Source: Neisseria uirgultaei
GTDB taxonomy: Bacteria; Pseudomonadota; Gammaproteobacteria; Burkholderiales; Neisseriaceae
Direction of reading: 5' to 3'
Length of the DNA stretch: 64,000 bases
NCBI RefSeq assembly: GCF_962719845.1
Contig: NZ_CAUIYF010000004.1
Location: 1-64,000 of the forward strand
Positions 16,552-25,377 of the stretch are shown one piece after another (the stretch's first letter is position 1; each line of letters begins with the position of its first letter). The notes beneath the pieces are model-generated. The model did no database searches, had not been told where the DNA came from, and saw only the letters and a program-made list of their open reading frames with translations. The position numbers and the translations under genes are program-made.

Positions 16552-17937
16552 TTAACCGATTTCCTTAATATTTTTCCTGTCCGTTTTAAACTTCGCCTTA
16601 AACGCATCCGGTAAATCTTTATCGAAATACCAAAGCCCGTCATCCATTTCCAATGCGCCGCCCATTCCATGCAGAACAACTTTTTCCCCCGTTAAAGGAT
16701 CGGTTTCGGTAATTTTCACCTCATGCATTTTTCCCCAATCCAAAACAGGCAACTTGTGTGCAAACGCCAAAACCTGTTCGTCGGAACGGCCGCACGCCTT
16801 ATCGCATCGGCCTGAAACATATACGGGACAAGGCTCATCCTCTGCATAACCGTCCGGCAGGATACCGGCTGCGGCAGGACACAATCCGTATGTTTCCGCC
16901 CACGACGACAAAGCCCGTCTCGCCGCCTTTTTATTGGCAAATAATCCGGTAGGTGGATTATCCGTCACACCGTTTTTCAAAGCCGCTGTTTTCGCATTCA
17001 ACATGCCGTCTGAACCTTTTTCAAACCTGACCGTCGTAAATGTTTTCAGCAGATTTTTGGCAGATACGTAACAATCCGCCCCATAATGCCCGACCAATTC
17101 CGCTTTAACCTTATGTGCATGCAGCCTGCCCAATGCGGGAAAAAACCGAACCTCCTCCGTATTGCACCAATCAAACGGGGCTTTCCCGGAATCCAATAAA
17201 GCCGAAACCTCGCTATATACCCGTTCAAACGTACCGATGTAATTTACTTTCCCTCCGCCGTCTAAACAAGCCAGCACCCCCATACCGTCAGGCAAACCGT
17301 ACAACTGTTCCCTCAACCGTTCGGGCAGCGCGGCAGGCAGCGGTTTCGGATTCATCAAACGGAAACACTGCCTGATCCATGCCTCAACCCCATGTTCCGA
17401 CAGGCTGTATTCCAAATAATCACACAATGCCGACACATCCGCCATCGCACGATGCCTGTCTTCCACAACAATCCCCAACCTTTCGATGATAGTGTCCAGG
17501 CTGTGCTTGTAAAATTGAGGATACAGACACCGGGACAGCTGCACACTGCACAAAGCAGGCGATGAGAATCCGATACCCGCACGATGAAACTCATGCTTTA
17601 GAAACGTATAGTCGAAACGGCTGTTATGTGCAATCAACACGCACCCCTTCAATACCGAAAACACCTCATCGGCAATTTCAGCAAACACGGGAGCGTCGGT
17701 AACCATGCCGTCTGAAATACCCGTCAGCTCCGCCACAAACTGCGGAATAGGTTTTTGAGGATTAACCAGCCACTCATGCCTCACCACCCTTCCCTGCTCA
17801 AACTTGACCAAAGCCACTTCAGTTACCCTGTCTTCATACAGATTGCCGCCCGTCGATTCCAAATCAACCACGGCAACAGGCATTCCAAACCGTAAAAATA
17901 CCTTTTCCAGCAAGGGCCAGCGAGAAGCAACAATCAT
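16552..17937 (-). CDS. DnaQ-like 3'-5' exonuclease fused to a UvrC/Cho-type GIY-YIG domain
   Basis: 461 residues. The N-terminal DEDDh exonuclease (about 20-180) shows VDLESTGG (Asp, Glu), HNSRFDYTFL (Asp) and HRAMADVSAL (His, Asp). From about 210, GMGVLACLDGGGKVNYIGTF fits the GIY-YIG fold of UvrC and Cho, and the last part has GLFANKKAARRAL and a Cys cluster (CPVYVSGRCDKACG) like the linker of that family. This suggests a repair nuclease with two active centres. The start at 17937 is chosen because AAAGAGA precedes it; nine in-frame codons upstream are not needed. It may share a promoter region with the divergent tRNA genes. Confidence 0.88.
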   Translation of the reverse strand: MIVASRWPLLEKVFLRFGMPVAVVDLESTGGNLYEDRVTEVALVKFEQGRVVRHEWLVNPQKPIPQFVAELTGISDGMVTDAPVFAEIADEVFSVLKGCVLIAHNSRFDYTFLKHEFHRAGIGFSSPALCSVQLSRCLYPQFYKHSLDTIIERLGIVVEDRHRAMADVSALCDYLEYSLSEHGVEAWIRQCFRLMNPKPLPAALPERLREQLYGLPDGMGVLACLDGGGKVNYIGTFERVYSEVSALLDSGKAPFDWCNTEEVRFFPALGRLHAHKVKAELVGHYGADCYVSAKNLLKTFTTVRFEKGSDGMLNAKTAALKNGVTDNPPTGLFANKKAARRALSSWAETYGLCPAAAGILPDGYAEDEPCPVYVSGRCDKACGRSDEQVLAFAHKLPVLDWGKMHEVKITETDPLTGEKVVLHGMGGALEMDDGLWYFDKDLPDAFKAKFKTDRKNIKEIG

Positions 17938-18054
17938 TTTATTCTCTTTAAATTCAAACAACAAACCGATATTTTACACTTTTAAGGCATTTCATCCAAC
18001 AAAACAATTGACAGAATCCGATGATTACCCTAAAATTCAAATCTTTCTTGCAGC

Positions 18055-18131
18055 GCACCCGTAGCTCAGTTGGATAGAGTATCTGGCTACGAACCAGAGG
18101 GTCGGGCGTTCGAATCGCTCCGGGTGCGCCA
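18055..18131 (+). tRNA. tRNA-Arg (anticodon ACG)
   Basis: 77 nt. Acceptor GCACCCG pairs with CGGGTGC, discriminator G and encoded CCA. The anticodon stem CTGG/CCAG encloses a loop with ACG, and the T-loop TTCGAAT is present. ACG is expected to be edited to ICG and read CGU, CGC and CGA. Confidence 0.96.
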
Positions 18132-18148
18132 GTAAGAAAATACAATAT

Positions 18149-18223
18149 GCGCCCATCGTCTAGCGGTTAGGACATCGCCCTTTCACGGCGGTAACCGGGG
18201 TTCGATTCCCCGTGGGCGTGCCA
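18149..18223 (+). tRNA. tRNA-Glu (anticodon TTC)
   Basis: 75 nt. The acceptor GCGCCCA pairs with TGGGCGT (one G-U pair), discriminator G and encoded CCA. The anticodon arm GCCCTTTCACGGC matches E. coli tRNA-Glu. It lies 17 nt behind tRNA-Arg, one transcript. Confidence 0.96.
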
Positions 18224-18230
18224 AATTCCA

Positions 18231-18261
18231 AATCCCCGAGATTATCTCTCGGGGATTTTTT
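18231..18261 (+). terminator. terminator of the tRNA-Arg/tRNA-Glu transcript
   Basis: AATCCCCGAGA pairs with TCTCGGGGATT across a short loop, followed by T6. Confidence 0.9.
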
Positions 18262-18397
18262 ATTGCCTCGGCAACTCGTTACCATAGTTAAAATTTAACA
18301 AGCACTATTTTCACTTTTTATCCTTTCCTACAACTTCGAATTTACGTATTCACATAAATTTATATTTTCTACAATTTCAATACTATCCAATTATTGC

Positions 18398-18739
18398 TTA
18401 TTCATTTTTCTTATAGTAACTGGGATATAGAGGGTATTCAAATAAACCATCATCAATCATTTTCTCAATCTTCGCCGGCAAATCAACTTTATATACTTTG
18501 TTATAAATAGCTGTGCTTAAACATTCAAATCCGCCTCCCGAAGAAGCATCACCTAAAAAATTTTGAATTGCTTCTATATCGGGATAATGATCAGGATTAT
18601 GTAGATAACGCATATATTCCTCTAAAACTCGTCTAATGTATAGAAAGTCTTTCAGGTTCATTGTTATTTTTTCCTTATCAGAAATAGCATCTAATCCATA
18701 TTCAACGATATCTTTTATACTTGTATATTCTATCATCAT
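18398..18739 (-). CDS. AT-rich orphan protein next to tRNA genes, unknown
   Basis: 113 residues, acidic and helical, with no signal or membrane segment. I do not recognise it. Its composition is much more AT-rich than neighbouring core genes and it lies next to a tRNA pair, a classic integration point, so it is probably acquired. Size and charge resemble immunity proteins of contact-toxin loci, but no toxin is adjacent. Two ATG codons (18739 and 18736) are possible. Confidence 0.6.
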   Translation of the reverse strand: MMIEYTSIKDIVEYGLDAISDKEKITMNLKDFLYIRRVLEEYMRYLHNPDHYPDIEAIQNFLGDASSGGGFECLSTAIYNKVYKVDLPAKIEKMIDDGLFEYPLYPSYYKKNE

Positions 18740-19127
18740 CTTTACCTACCCCCTTCATCAGAATCTCAGACGTAATCGAATCATATTCAAACCTTTGCCG
18801 TGCAAACCGATATCCCATAACCGGATGCGGTGTCCGTCCAACATTTTACCCGATTGAAACACCTGATATATTGCACCCCATCAACGTGGCATTACTTTTC
18901 TTAACAATCCCCTTTGACAGCAACTGACTGGCTTTTTTATGCCATCATCAAATTTAATATTTTCTCTCCCGATTGAAACAGGCGTAACAGAATATGCCCG
19001 AAGCTCCGGCTGCTTTCTTGTTTACCGCCGCGATATTTAGAGTATAATACCAAATTTGAGCAATGGTTCTAAAACAGTTAGGGCCATTTTTCATGAGCCT
19101 GACTGATTCGTATATACGGAGAAACTG
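18740..19127. other. intergenic stretch with a -10 box before the nitronate monooxygenase gene
   Basis: 388 bp without a credible gene. TATAAT lies at 19043-19048, about 80 bp before the next start, with only a loose -35. Confidence 0.4.
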
Positions 19128-20303
19128 ATGCAGAATATTTTTGACCCTTTGATTATTCGTGGAAAATCCCTTATTCCCATCGTACAGGGCGGTATGGGGG
19201 TCGGTGTTTCCGCATCAGGTTTATCCAGCGCGGTGGCGCGTGAAAACGGTATCGGAACGATTGCCAGTGTAGATTTACGCCACCTTCACGAAGACCTGCT
19301 CGCCGAATCCCAAATCAATCCGAGCGAAGAGAAATATACGTCTTTGAACTGTACCGCATTAGACAGGGAAATCCAAAAAGCCAAAAGTGCTTCAGAGGGG
19401 AAAGGTCTGATTGCGGTCAACGTGATGAAGGCGGTCAAAGACCATGCCGCGTATGTCCGCCAGGCTTGCGAATCAGGGGCGGATGCAGTCGTGATGGGTG
19501 CCGGCCTGCCTTTAGACCTGCCGGAAATGACCGAGGGCTATCATAAAGATGTTGCCCTGCTTCCGATTCTATCCGAATCGCGCGGTATTAATATCGTCTT
19601 GAAACGTTGGATGAAAAAAGGCATATTGCCCGATGCGATTGTAGTCGAACATCCTGCCCATGCGGCCGGACATTTGGGTGCATCAACCGTTGAAGGCGTA
19701 AACGACGCTAAATTCGACTTTAAACGCGTGATTGAGGAAACGTTTGAAGTTTTCAAAAGTTTAGGGCTGGAAAGCGAAAAAATCCCGCTTATTCTTGCGG
19801 GAGGCATGGCAAATTTTGAAAAAGTCAAAACTGCCCTAAAGAACTGGGGAGCCTCCGCCGTTCAAATCGGTACCGCTTTTGCCGTTACCGAAGAAGGAGA
19901 TGCACACCTTAACTTCAAGAAAACGCTTGCCGGTGCGGAAACTGAAAAAGTCGTCGAATTTATGTCTGTTGCCGGTTTGCCGGCACGCGGTGTCCGCACC
20001 AAATTCCTAGACAGCTATATCAGGCGCGAAGGCAAACTTCAGGCAAACGCCAAAGCCGACCTGCGCCGCTGTACCCAAGGTTTAAACTGCCTGACCAGCT
20101 GCGGTCTGCGCGACGGGCTTGCCAAAGCAGGGCAATTCTGTATTGATATCCAGCTTGCTGCCGCATTCCGTGGAGAAGTAGATAAAGGCCTGTTCTTCAG
20201 AGGTAAAGACCCGCTGCCCTTCGGTAATGCCATACGCACCGTCCGTGAGACGATACAATATCTGCTGACGGGGAGCGAACCTGTTGCAACGCTCGGACGC
20301 TGA
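19128..20303 (+). CDS. nitronate monooxygenase / 2-nitropropane dioxygenase family
   Basis: FMN-dependent TIM-barrel enzyme that oxidises nitronates, probably detoxifying propionate-3-nitronate or similar. It has 391 residues. IVQGGMGVGVSASGLSSAVA at residues 18-37 is the family start; EHPAHAAGHLGA (near 177) carries the conserved His; ILAGGMANFEKVKTAL and VQIGTAFAVTEE form the phosphate-binding part. A Cys-containing C-terminal extension (CTQGLNCLTSCGLRDGL) is typical of the longer form in Neisseria. GGAG lies 9 nt before ATG. Confidence 0.88.
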   Translation: MQNIFDPLIIRGKSLIPIVQGGMGVGVSASGLSSAVARENGIGTIASVDLRHLHEDLLAESQINPSEEKYTSLNCTALDREIQKAKSASEGKGLIAVNVMKAVKDHAAYVRQACESGADAVVMGAGLPLDLPEMTEGYHKDVALLPILSESRGINIVLKRWMKKGILPDAIVVEHPAHAAGHLGASTVEGVNDAKFDFKRVIEETFEVFKSLGLESEKIPLILAGGMANFEKVKTALKNWGASAVQIGTAFAVTEEGDAHLNFKKTLAGAETEKVVEFMSVAGLPARGVRTKFLDSYIRREGKLQANAKADLRRCTQGLNCLTSCGLRDGLAKAGQFCIDIQLAAAFRGEVDKGLFFRGKDPLPFGNAIRTVRETIQYLLTGSEPVATLGR

Positions 20304-20330
20304 CATCAGGTAGGATCTGATTTGCAAACA

Positions 20331-20365
20331 AAATGCCGTCTGAAAGCCTTTCAGACGGCATTTTT
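20331..20365 (+). terminator. DUS terminator after the nitronate monooxygenase gene
   Basis: DUS arms 20333-20344 and 20350-20361, followed by T5. Confidence 0.85.
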
Positions 20366-20533
20366 CAGGTTGTGTTTCGGAATGGTGTCGAAAAAACGGA
20401 GAGAAATAAAAACGTTTTTATGTGAACAAAACGCCTTCCGCATTGTGTCAGGCATACAACACAAATGCCGTCTGAAGCCCTTCAGACGGCATTTTTCAGG
20501 CTGCGTTTCGGAATGGTGTTAAAAAATAAACGA
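20331..20533. repeat. duplicated DUS-terminator segment of about 70 bp
   Basis: 20331-20402 and 20463-20533 are diverged direct copies. Each has an inverted DUS pair, then TTTTTCAGG, and the shared flank GTTTCGGAATGGTGT. The rest of 20304-20646 holds no gene. Confidence 0.75.
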
Positions 20534-20646
20534 GATGAGATACATTTATTTTCGTCCGACAAATCAGACCATCACGCCGAATAATCAAACAATGCCTGCC
20601 CGACATTGCATATAACAAACCAATGCAATCTTAAAACACGGCTTTT

Positions 20647-21195
20647 TTATTTTCTTCCGGCATTATTGAAAAGTTTGTCCATCGGGGTCAGATCGACCGC
20701 ATTGCCCTGGCTGGTAATCCATTTGTTCTCGACGCGCCACACGCCTGCCGCGTCCTCCACGCGCACATACCAGTGGTTGGTCGGCGGAAGGGTTTTGAAC
20801 ACCGCCTCATATTCCGCCCTGCCGTTCTGCACTCTGCCGACGGGCTTGAGGCTTACGGTTTGATCGTCCGCCTTGCGGGTCGGGTGCATCAGCAGCAGGT
20901 TCAAAGGCTGTTTGCCGTCAAATTCGCCGCTGACGAACACCTTTGCCGCATTCATATCGGGGGAAATGAGGACCTGTACCCCGATATGCCGTCTAACGGC
21001 TTCTTCATCCCGATGAAGCTGGATGTCGATATGCTTGCCGTCCTTATAATAATCGTCCGTAACCAAATCTGTCGCGTGCTGCTGTGCGACAAAAAACATG
21101 GCGACGCTGGCGATGACGACAAAAATCGGCCCCGCCATCAAGACCCACGGCCAGACGTGTTTGTACCAAGGCTTGATTGGAGTGTTTTGAGACAC
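20647..21195 (-). CDS. fixH: FixH-like membrane protein
   Basis: 182 residues. One membrane span (about 12-32, VWPWVLMAGPIFVVIASVAM) and a periplasmic beta-domain, as in FixH/CcoH-type proteins that help assemble cbb3 cytochrome oxidase. The start is a GTG: its CDS begins 2 nt after the ccoG stop, with GGAG 8 nt before, so the genes are translationally linked. The upstream open frame overlapping ccoG has no likeness. Neisseria depends on a cbb3 oxidase, which fits. Confidence 0.8.
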   Translation of the reverse strand: MSQNTPIKPWYKHVWPWVLMAGPIFVVIASVAMFFVAQQHATDLVTDDYYKDGKHIDIQLHRDEEAVRRHIGVQVLISPDMNAAKVFVSGEFDGKQPLNLLLMHPTRKADDQTVSLKPVGRVQNGRAEYEAVFKTLPPTNHWYVRVEDAAGVWRVENKWITSQGNAVDLTPMDKLFNNAGRK

Positions 21196-21197
21196 GG

Positions 21198-22694
21198 TTA
21201 TTCTCCGATAAAGGTTGCGTCTTCTTCCAAAACAACCGGCTTGCCGTCTGATGCACCGCTTTCCCGGCATTGGAAGATAAACTCGATAGGATGACTGCCT
21301 TTGTCCGCGTATTCCGGAATGGTGGATACTTGGACGGGAAGGGTTACCGTTTCGCGCGGGGCAACCTTGATACCGCCTTCGGGCAGCCCGGTCAGGGCGA
21401 TTTCGTCAAAGCCTTTGATACTTGCGCTAACCAACTGTTCTTTTTCGCTGTTGTTGATGATACGCAGGCTGTATGCGTTTTCCAGCCAGCCTTTGGCGTT
21501 TTCGCGCACCATTACGCCACGGTCTTTCAAAATATCGACTTCGACCATTTTGCGCGTGGACAAACCGACCAAAAAGGCGGCGATAACCACTGCCAACACC
21601 GCGCCGTAACCTGCCACGCGCGGTCTGAGCAGCCGTTTTTTAATGTCTTTTTCAGAATATTCGTGTTCCAGCGCGCTTTCGGTCGTATAACGGATTAATC
21701 CGCGCGGATAGCCCATTTTGTCCATAATCTCATCACACGCGTCGATACAGGCGGCGCAGCCGATACATTGGTATTGCAGACCGTTGCGGATGTCGATGCC
21801 GACAGGGCAGACTTGGACGCACATCGCACAGTTGATGCAGTCGCCCAAACCCGCCTCTTCCTTGTTGACCGTTTTCTTGCGGGCTCCGCGCGGTTCGCCG
21901 CGTTCCGCGTCATAAGAAACAATCAGCGTGTCCTTGTCGAACATCGCGCTTTGGAAACGTGCATACGGACACATATGCAGGCATACTTTTTCGCGCATAA
22001 TATGGGCGAAGAAGAAGGTCATAAAGCCGTAAAACGCTGCGGCAAACACCGCGCCGCTACCTGCTGCTCCGGTGAATAAATCGGGAACGAACTGGCGGAT
22101 AGGGACAAACCAGCCTGCAAACGTGATGCCCGTCCACGCGCAGACAAGGAAAATCAACAGGTATTTGGTGGCTTTGATGCGGATTTTGGTGAAATTCCAC
22201 GGCGATTTTTCCAGTTTCAGCCGTTTGTTTCTATCGCCTTCGACCAGGTTGTCAATCCACAGCATAATTTCGGTATAAACCGTTTGCGGGCAGGAATAGC
22301 CGCACCACAGTCGCCCTGCAATCGTCGTCCACCAAAACAGCCCGAAGGCGCAAATCATCAGCAGCAGGGCAAGGTAAATCAAATCGCCCATCCCCAACGA
22401 CAATCCGAAAATGAAGAAATGCCGTTCGGGGATATTGAAAACGACGGCCTGCCTGCCGCTCCAGTTGAACCACGGAATCACATAAAACACAAACTGCGTT
22501 GCCAACACTGCGGCGATACGCAATTTGGCGAACCGCCCTTCCGCCTTTTTGGGATGGATGCGTTCGCCTTCGGGATGGATTTGAATCACGCTGGCACGCG
22601 GATCGAATGTTTTTTTCGCTTTCGGTGCGGCTTTTGTTTTTTCGGACGGGCTGTGCTCGGGTTCCGGATTACCGGCTTGATTTTCCGTGGTCAT
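21198..22694 (-). CDS. ccoG: cytochrome c oxidase accessory protein CcoG (RdxA/FixG family)
   Basis: Inner-membrane ferredoxin-like protein, implicated in copper reduction for cbb3 oxidase assembly. It has 498 residues. About five membrane spans lie between 60 and 370. Two 4Fe-4S motifs, CINCAMCVQVCP and CIGCAACIDACDEIM, lie near 285-325, and an immunoglobulin-like C-terminal domain follows. GYSCPQTVYTEIM is a family signature. It is co-transcribed with the FixH-like gene. Confidence 0.93.
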   Translation of the reverse strand: MTTENQAGNPEPEHSPSEKTKAAPKAKKTFDPRASVIQIHPEGERIHPKKAEGRFAKLRIAAVLATQFVFYVIPWFNWSGRQAVVFNIPERHFFIFGLSLGMGDLIYLALLLMICAFGLFWWTTIAGRLWCGYSCPQTVYTEIMLWIDNLVEGDRNKRLKLEKSPWNFTKIRIKATKYLLIFLVCAWTGITFAGWFVPIRQFVPDLFTGAAGSGAVFAAAFYGFMTFFFAHIMREKVCLHMCPYARFQSAMFDKDTLIVSYDAERGEPRGARKKTVNKEEAGLGDCINCAMCVQVCPVGIDIRNGLQYQCIGCAACIDACDEIMDKMGYPRGLIRYTTESALEHEYSEKDIKKRLLRPRVAGYGAVLAVVIAAFLVGLSTRKMVEVDILKDRGVMVRENAKGWLENAYSLRIINNSEKEQLVSASIKGFDEIALTGLPEGGIKVAPRETVTLPVQVSTIPEYADKGSHPIEFIFQCRESGASDGKPVVLEEDATFIGE

Positions 22695-23249
22695 GCTACG
22701 TTCCTTGATTTTTGATTAATGGTTTGTCCGTCGTGGCTACTGTTTTCTTTTCAGACGGCATTTTGCTTTTTTTGATGTCTTTACGTTTTGATATTTTCAG
22801 AAAATATATTTTTCTCAAAATACACTCTTGCTATTGTACAACTTTATGCACTTATTGATACGCAAAAAGATAAATATCCGAACAATACCGCCCCAAATGC
22901 ACCTCCCCTTCACGGACAAAGCCATATATGCTGAAAACTTCCTTATTTGAATATAATTAAAAAACAACGGGTAAGAAATAAATAGGCAAATGACTGCAAA
23001 AAACGTCGATACCCCATCATAAACAAACACTATTTATTTAATAAATAATTTGTAACACTTTGTTTTCAAAAGTATAGAAACACCTTTCACATCCAAGCTG
23101 AAACCAATATCCCGATACCCGGAGCATATATCCTTCCGGCACAGCCGTACCGCCTGCCCCTCCTTTTCTTGAAAGCATATACGAATCGGGCGATAATCAA
23201 CGCCGTCTGACCATCCACTTATCCGAAACACCAGCAAGGAAAATACAAA
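22695..23249. other. long intergenic region between ccoG and tkt
   Basis: 555 bp, AT-rich. It holds a single DUS (22750-22761) and a perfect 17-bp dyad, ATATTTTCAGAAAATAT (22791-22807), a possible operator. A minus-strand open frame of 71 codons (22815-23030) is hydrophobic and rich in Ile and Phe, but has no clear ribosome site and is not called. Confidence 0.5.
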
Positions 23250-25229
23250 ATGTCTCAACTGGCAAACGCAATCCGCTTCCTCTCGGCCGATGCCGTTCAA
23301 AAAGCCAATTCCGGCCACCCAGGCGCGCCTATGGGTATGGCGGAAATGGCGGAAACATTGTGGACGAAATTCCTCAATCACAACCCCGCTAACCCCAAAT
23401 TCTACAACCGCGACCGCTTCGTCCTCTCCAACGGCCACGCGTCTATGCTGTTGTACAGCCTGCTGCACCTGACCGGTTACAACGTATCCATCGAAGACTT
23501 GAAAAACTTCCGCCAACTGCACAGCAAAACCCCCGGACACCCCGAATACGGCTACACCGACGGCGTGGAAACCACGACCGGCCCGTTGGGACAAGGGATT
23601 GCCAACGCGGTGGGTATGGCATTGGCGGAAAAAATCCTTGCCGCCGAATTCAATAAAGACAGTTTAAACATCGTCGATCACTACACCTACGTCTTCATGG
23701 GTGACGGCTGCCTGATGGAAGGCGTATCGCACGAAGCCTGTTCGCTCGCCGGCACTTTGGGCTTGGGAAAACTGATTGTTTTATATGATGACAACAATAT
23801 TTCCATCGACGGCAAAGTGGACGGCTGGTTTACCGAAAACATCCCGCAACGCTTTGAAAGCTACGGCTGGCACGTCGTTCCCAACGTAAACGGTCATGAC
23901 ACCGCCGCCATTCAAGCCGCTATCGAAGCCGCCCGCGCCGAAACCGGTAAACCGTCCATCATCTGCTGCAAAACCTTAATCGGGAAAGGCAGCGCCAACA
24001 AAGAAGGCAGCCACAAAACCCACGGCGCACCTTTGGGTGCGGACGAAATCGAAGCCACGCGCAAACATTTGGGTTGGGCATATCCTGCGTTTGAAATCCC
24101 GCAAGAAATTTACGATGCGTGGAATGCCAAAGGAAAAGGCGCGAAACTGGAAGCGGAATGGGACAAACTGTTCGCGCAATATCAAGCCAAATATCCCGCC
24201 GAAGCCGCAGAATTTGTGCGCCGTATGGATAAAAAACTGCCGGAAAACTTTGACGAGTACGTTCAGACGGCATTGAAAGAAGTGTGCGCCAAAGCGGAAA
24301 CCGTCGCCACCCGCAAAGCCAGCCAAAACAGCATCGAAATCTTGGCAAAAGAGCTGCCCGAACTGGTGGGCGGTTCTGCCGACCTGACCCCGTCCAACCT
24401 GACCGACTGGTCAAACAGCGTTTCCGTTACCCGCGACAAAGGCGGCAACTACATCCACTACGGCGTGCGCGAGTTCAGTATGGGCGCGATTATGAACGGC
24501 TTGGTATTGCACGGCGGCGTAAAACCATTCGGCGCGACTTTCCTGATGTTCAGCGAATACGAACGCAACGCCCTGCGCATGGCAGCACTGATGAAAATCA
24601 ACCCCGTCTTCGTCTTCACCCACGATTCCATCGGTCTCGGCGAAGACGGCCCGACCCACCAACCCGTCGAGCAAACCGCCACCCTGCGCCTGATTCCGAA
24701 CATGGACGTATGGCGTCCGTGCGACACCGCCGAATCGCTGGTGGCATGGGCGGAAGCGGTAAAAGCCGCCGATCACCCGTCCTGCCTGATTTTCAGCCGT
24801 CAAAACCTGAAATTCCAAACGCGTGATGAGCAACAACTGAACGATATCAAACGCGGCGGCTACGTTATCAGCGAAGCCCAAGGCAACGCCCAAGCCGTCA
24901 TCATTGCCACCGGTTCTGAAGTTGAGTTGGCTCTGGAAGCGCAAAAAGCCCTCGCCGCGCAAAACATCGCTGTACGCGTCGTTTCCATGCCGTCCACCAA
25001 CGTCTTCGACCGCCAAGACGCCGCCTATAAAGCCGCCGTCCTGCCCGAAGGTCTGCCGCGCATTGCCGTAGAAGCCGGACACGCCGACGGTTGGTACAAA
25101 TACGTCGGTCTGAACGGCGCAGTCGTCGGCATCAACCGCTTCGGCGAATCCGCCCCTGCCGATCTGCTGTTCAAAGAATTCGGCTTTACCGTGGACAATG
25201 TGGTTGATACTGTGAAATCAGTGCTGTAA
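23250..25229 (+). CDS. tkt: transketolase
   Basis: Thiamine-diphosphate enzyme of the non-oxidative pentose phosphate pathway, 659 residues. The N-terminal domain shows GHPGAPMGMA and the diphosphate motif GDGCLMEG...DDNNIS (near 155-185). The middle domain carries GEDGPTHQPVEQ (near 470), and the C-terminal domain begins near 530. AAGGA lies upstream of ATG. A DUS terminator follows. Confidence 0.97.
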   Translation: MSQLANAIRFLSADAVQKANSGHPGAPMGMAEMAETLWTKFLNHNPANPKFYNRDRFVLSNGHASMLLYSLLHLTGYNVSIEDLKNFRQLHSKTPGHPEYGYTDGVETTTGPLGQGIANAVGMALAEKILAAEFNKDSLNIVDHYTYVFMGDGCLMEGVSHEACSLAGTLGLGKLIVLYDDNNISIDGKVDGWFTENIPQRFESYGWHVVPNVNGHDTAAIQAAIEAARAETGKPSIICCKTLIGKGSANKEGSHKTHGAPLGADEIEATRKHLGWAYPAFEIPQEIYDAWNAKGKGAKLEAEWDKLFAQYQAKYPAEAAEFVRRMDKKLPENFDEYVQTALKEVCAKAETVATRKASQNSIEILAKELPELVGGSADLTPSNLTDWSNSVSVTRDKGGNYIHYGVREFSMGAIMNGLVLHGGVKPFGATFLMFSEYERNALRMAALMKINPVFVFTHDSIGLGEDGPTHQPVEQTATLRLIPNMDVWRPCDTAESLVAWAEAVKAADHPSCLIFSRQNLKFQTRDEQQLNDIKRGGYVISEAQGNAQAVIIATGSEVELALEAQKALAAQNIAVRVVSMPSTNVFDRQDAAYKAAVLPEGLPRIAVEAGHADGWYKYVGLNGAVVGINRFGESAPADLLFKEFGFTVDNVVDTVKSVL

Positions 25230-25245
25230 CCCCACACCTGAACAA

Positions 25246-25285
25246 ATGCCGTCTGAAACCAATTAGGGCTTCAGACGGCATTTTT
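25246..25285 (+). terminator. tkt DUS terminator
   Basis: DUS arms 25246-25257 and 25270-25281, followed by T5. Confidence 0.85.
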
Positions 25286-25377
25286 ATATTCTCGCTGCCA
25301 TGATGCTTTCTCATCCCACCAATCTCCATTATAATATTTGCGAATCACTCTTATTTACATTTCAAAAGGAGAAACGC

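Noticed and set aside
22695..22730. Possible FNR site upstream of ccoG (TTGATTTTTGATTAA)
   Set aside because: The half-sites are spaced wrongly for the TTGAT-N4-ATCAA consensus.
22815..23030. 71-codon hydrophobic minus-strand frame
   Set aside because: No ribosome site and AT-rich intergenic composition; hydrophobicity follows from T-rich codons.
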